Assembly: GCF_011075055.1 (NCBI RefSeq)
Contig: NC_058147.1
Coordinates: 7,378,001-7,442,000 of the forward strand
Source: Mangifera indica
Lineage: Eukaryota; Streptophyta; Magnoliopsida; Sapindales; Anacardiaceae
Direction: 5' to 3'
Length of the DNA stretch: 64,000 bases
This document shows, piece after piece, positions 59,807 through 64,000 of this stretch. The notes beneath the pieces are model-generated. The model had not been told where the DNA came from and searched no databases. It saw only the letters and a list, made by a program, of their open reading frames with translations. The translations under genes were made by a program, and so were the position numbers. Within the stretch, counting starts at the first letter, position 1. Each line of letters begins with the position of its first letter.

Positions 59807-61476
59807 CCTACTTTAATCACTTTGCAAAAATTAACCAACAACTTCGGGAGAAGCAATATAGAAAGTTTGCTAGAGTAACATCTTCAGCAACGAAAATAAT
59901 AATATTTTTCCTGAAAAAAAAAAAAAAAAACCTATCATGAAAGTAGGTTCGCTGCATCTGCAATGCTACTTCCTTGAACTTTCCTGAAATTGTAAAAGAA
60001 GGCCGCTCGCACGCCTTGTCTGACTTTTGTTGGACTTTTGTTGGACTTATTTGCCAAAAGACTTAGTCCCAAGGTAATAATATTCTGTAAACTTTGACTG
60101 GGCACAAGGTAATAAAATCTACTATGAAAAGCTGATTATCAATTGTTACAACATATAGTGGTAATTGTAATTATACAATTGTATAAAGACTTGCTCTTGC
60201 TTATTGGCAAAACGAAAATTATGGAAAAAAATATCTGAAAATATGGAAGGAAAAGAAGCAGAAGCATCACTGGAGAAGAAGATGAATCCAGGTCAAGCTG
60301 GAGGAAACAACTAGCATTGGTGAAAATAAATTTTTGCCCCTTTTGTCTTAACTTGAAAATTATTATTATTATTATTATTATTGTTTTGCCTCATTTGTCT
60401 TTGAAAATTATTTTTGAACAGTAGTGTGTTATTATTCGTTGACTAAAAAGCGACGTTGTGTGAACAAACACGCTGTAAGTTTCAGGATGCTTCAGTTTTG
60501 AAGATACGTGGACTAACCATAGCCATACAGTTTAAAATCAGAAAGGGAAATGCTTTACTACCAAGTTAGTAAACAGGGAACGGGGAAAAAAGAGTAAAAT
60601 TTTTATTAATTGTCGATTGCCTTCTACAACAAGTGGAGGTGCCTTATACAGGTTTACAAAAGCATAAAAAACCAGACAAGAGTACAGACAGCTTTTACAT
60701 TATAAGGGACATGCAGCAAAGCTTTACAAATATGAGTATTCATCTATTTACACAAATAGTTGTAGTAGTTTTAAAACAGGTTAATTGAATTGATTTAATA
60801 ATTTTTTGAATTAAAATGAATTTTAGAGTAAAATTGATTCGATTTAAAAATTAATTGATTTTAATCGAATAAAAAATATTAATTATGGAATACAAACTAC
60901 TAACCATCTAATCAAATATGTTAGTTGATTAGTTTCATATATGAACTCAAAAAAACATTGAGGAGTTGGAATGTTGGTTTCAGAGATGAGAAAACGGTGG
61001 ATATGAGACTAATAAATAACAAAAATAATATATTTATAAAAAATATAAAATATGTATATATAAGTTTAATATGATATATTATTAATAATATGTTTTTGAA
61101 AATACAATAATATTATAATAAAGTGCTTTTCACAAATTTATTATTGAAAATTAATATAATAATTTAAATATAAAATATTTAATTAACTATTAAAAATAAT
61201 ATAATATAATATAATACATAATCAAATAAAGAATTTTATACTTTAAATTTAACTAAAAATTCAAAAATAACGTTATATTGCAATCAAAACCTATAGATTA
61301 ATCATCCCTTAAGCCAAGGGATCTTGTCCAAAAACAAGATGTCTGGCAAGGGCCAATCACTATTACATCTTTTTTTTAATCAAATTTTTGTTCGGTTTTT
61401 TAATGGAAACTTTATATTGTTTATGCTTTCTAATTTCAGCTTAAATTTTTACTTTTATTTTAGCTATCCACACATG
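59807..61476 (-). promoter_or_regulatory. 5' flank and probable promoter region of TNL-C
   Basis: No gene. Matches the A and B upstream DNA but lacks about 550 bp present there (A 5942-6491, B about 24980-25516); the join reads cttagtcccaaggtaataat at about 60061. Holds a poly-A run (59916-59930) and (TTA)n at 60359-60382. From about 61015 it matches B up to ccacacatga, then joins the RAD23 segment. Confidence 0.55.
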
Positions 61477-62142
61477 AGCGTGTTATGCTTTTAAAAACTT
61501 CGGAGTAATTGAATAGAATAGTTTTTGGCGCAAAACTCATGAACCAAATTCTCTCCTTCTTCTTCATTCTGTAATTCATCTTCTCTTTTCTAGATTCTTC
61601 TGTTAATCATCTTTCCAAAACCAACTCCGTGCATCAAAATGCAAGTGCTTTTGGTAATAAAGTTTTAGTGCATTGCGATGCTCACAAAGTGTTTGATAAA
61701 ATTCCTACATAGTAATATTAGAATTTTTAAAACAAAGTCTAAGTGCATTATGATGATGATGATGCTCATTTTGAGTTACTGCTTTTGTGGAACAAAGTCT
61801 TACACACTTAGGAATAACGGACGTTTGATGTGCGATTTTCAATAAAAACTGCGTAATTTGTAATCTGTTCATAATTGTCATGAAGGGAAAAAAAATAAAT
61901 GCTTGGATGTCTGGTAGGCGTTTTTGTATAATAATAAACTCAATTAACATTTAATATACTTGTGCACTAGACATCACGGATGATCCATTCCATCTAACAA
62001 GAATCTAATAGGTGGATCATTTCGATCCTGTAAGCAAAATCACAACAGTTCAAAGTTAGCACTTGACTCACGGGTAGGCCTATTTCATGTCAATTGATTC
62101 GATTAATTCAAGGGAGAAACTTCACTTATTATGTCTACTTTC

Positions 62143-62946
62143 GGGAGACACTTTCAGGTGCTGCTGCCGGTGGACTTGGATCCTTGGACTTTCTTGGAAA
62201 CAATCAACTAGTATGATTATTCATGTATTGTCTAAGTGTTGTTTCTTCGCTATTTGCTTTATCTATTTGATTCTATTGAAGCACCACGTCGCAGTGACAG
62301 AATGTGTTGAGTTCAATTTCCTTTTAATTATTGTCCTATAGTTAACATGTCTGGGCTACATTCCATTTAATAAGATTATGTTGATGTGTTGTAGGATTAG
62401 CATTGTTGAAGTTAATGTAATGGGTCATGCTTATCTTAAGAAAATGAACCATGACATAATCCACTCAGAAATACATGTTTTTATGAATATTTGATAATTA
62501 TTCTAATTCATACATCTTTTAAGTAATTATTGATCGATATGCTCAGAAAGTTTGGGTTATGGTTGGATTTCACAATATTTTCTGCTTATGTTGAAGAATT
62601 ACTTGATTAGGCCTTGATATGCTTAATTGATTGTTGAAACTTTTTCCTACCACTGACTAATTGTTTTCTGTAACTTTATTAGCATTTCAGTTCAAGCATT
62701 ATGTTGAATGGTGCAATCAAATCCACGGATTTTACAGGTCCATAACTTTTTCTTTTTCTTCTTTTGCTTTGAATCAGTTAATTTTAGTTAATCTTGACCT
62801 TTGATTGGAGATAAGACTGCTATTTCTGTGTTACAGCCTATGCTTCAGGAGCTTGGAAAGCAAAACCCACAGCTTTTAAGATTAATTCAATAACACCAGG
62901 CAGAATTCCTTCAGTTAATAAATGAACCTATTTATGGCTCTGAAGG
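62143..62946 (+). pseudogene. RAD23: RAD23-like gene fragment, copy 2
   Basis: Same three exon pieces as copy 1: 62143-62210 (SGAAAGGLGSLDFLGNNQ), 62691-62737 (one base shorter at its start, hence out of frame; same TGA) and 62837-62946 (PMLQELGKQNPQLLRLIQ, stop, QAEFLQLINEP). It shares both stops with copy 1, so the gene was already broken when duplicated. Confidence 0.85.
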
Positions 62947-63487
62947 GTGAGTACTCTGTTTGACACATGTATATAATAGGAATGAAATATTTCATCAATT
63001 TCTTTCTCAACTTGTCTTCTAGTTTTTCTCTGCTTTCCTCAATTTCCATCCACTGTCCCTTTCTTTGCTTTGTGATCTCGATTATCACAGATAGAAAATT
63101 AAGGGGAGATAATATAGAAGGAAAAAAATAATGGGGTAAGATGAGAATGGGGAGGCATGGCATGAAGAGATAATTGATATTGAATATTCAAAACACATGA
63201 AGACCCTACATACCCAAACAAACAATACAGTCTCAAGTATCCCCAACATAATAAACTTTCATTAGAAGTACTAAAATCTACTTATAATGTGCAATGAAAT
63301 ATTTAAATTTCTTGAGAAATTTGAAATAACCACAAAAGCTTGATTGTAGGCTATCCATATGTTATAGGAAAATAAAAAATAAGACTTATCTTTCATCTGT
63401 AGCAGCTGGTATGATTTCTAAAATTGTTACATAATGAGTATTATCTTGATGTAATGCACCTTTTATTTTAGATTCTTGGGGGATTTT

Positions 63488-63916
63488 TGATACGAACCTT
63501 AGGAGAACCACACCTCAAAAGCTAGCTATTAAGATGGGAGGGCCCAAGGCCATATAAATCCCACACTAGTTGCTCATACTTTCCAATGTGGGATCCAAGT
63601 CTCATACCTTGCACTTGGGATCCTAATATATCATGACGCTCCGTAGCCCCGACATCCATGCGGGCTAGCTGTGCTCTAACTCCCTGCTAGCCCCTGGCGA
63701 ACACTACAATGCTGGCGTCACCACCCGTGTTGTGCGATTACAACTGGAAGACATGATGATGACTCTGATACCAAATAATACAAACCTTAGGAGAACCACA
63801 CCTCGAAAGCTAGCTATTGAGATGGGAGAGCTTAAGGCCAGATAAACCCCACACTAGTTGTCCATACTTTTCAATATGAGATTCAAATCTCATACCTTGC
63901 ACTTGGGATCCTAACA
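63488..63916 (-). mobile_element. TRIM-3: TRIM element in RAD23 segment copy 2
   Basis: Two 141-bp LTRs (63488-63628 and 63776-63916), TSD ATTTT (63483-63487 and 63917-63921), primer-binding-site complement gactctgataccaaa at about 63761-63775. It occupies the same nucleotide position as TRIM-2 and is the less damaged of the two. Confidence 0.93.
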
Positions 63917-64000
63917 ATTTTTTTTCCAAAAAGTATCTATGCTAGAAATCTTTTGATACCAGATATTTTTTAGACTTAAATGCCTGAAAATTCAATGTTT

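Larger units (their letters stand above)
61476..64000. repeat. Segmental duplication, copy 2 (RAD23 fragment plus TRIM-3)
   Basis: Second copy of the 40196-42790 block, cut by the window end. Joins the TNL-C 5' flank with no intervening transposons. Confidence 0.9.

Noticed and set aside
1..64000. CRISPR arrays, rRNA, tRNA, phage or bacterial defence genes
   Set aside because: None seen. The motif TGGTATCAGAG is a retroelement primer-binding site, not a tRNA gene.

Overview
The window looks like nuclear DNA of a dicotyledonous plant. It is AT-rich, its introns are short and T-rich, and all bona fide genes are TIR-NB-LRR (TNL) immune receptors, a class that is abundant in eudicots and essentially missing from grasses. 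The species cannot be fixed from the sequence alone. No rRNA, tRNA, CRISPR array or bacterial feature was seen.

The core is a tandem cluster of three closely related TNL genes, all on the minus strand: TNL-A (about 1264-5698), TNL-B (20494-24726) and TNL-C (55582-59806). All share one architecture: TIR exon, NB-ARC exon, NB-LRR linker exon, LRR exon and a C-terminal C-JID (post-LRR jelly-roll) exon. Intron sizes are nearly identical (154, about 522, 90 and 102-114 bp). A is open throughout. B carries one in-frame TAA just before the kinase-2 motif and is otherwise intact, so it is a young pseudogene or a source of a truncated TIR-NB protein. C is open, but its last exon has lost the usual splice acceptor (an in-frame acceptor lies 12 nt further on) and its C-terminus runs into a 288-bp hAT-type MITE.

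The genes sit in larger duplicated units. About 2.2 kb of 3' flank (module M) occurs four times: 1-1263 (cut by the window edge), 15933-18186, 18187-20493 and about 52660-55310. Two lie side by side between A and B, with only the last codons of a TNL between them, as if a fourth gene had been lost. The 5' flanks are also repeated (5699-8130, 24727-27112, 59807-61476). The units carry decayed, intron-containing pieces of ordinary genes: GINS subunit PSF2 (twice), RAD23 (twice), a La-related protein (LARP1-like) and a pentatricopeptide-repeat (PPR) gene.

The rest is mobile DNA, much of it delimited by target-site duplications (TSDs) that can be read directly: three hAT transposons with decayed transposases (10519-15932, 27149-30316, 48805-51935), the hAT MITE in TNL-C, a Mutator-like MITE with long inverted repeats and a 9-bp TSD (32100-32974), three TRIM retroelements (39051-39459, 42271-42683, 63488-63916), a Copia-like LTR with a primer-binding site, and two CACTA-like ends. 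The TRIMs at 42.3 kb and 63.5 kb occupy the same site in duplicated RAD23 segments, so that insertion came before the duplication. The picture is an evolving resistance-gene cluster shaped by unequal exchange and transposons.
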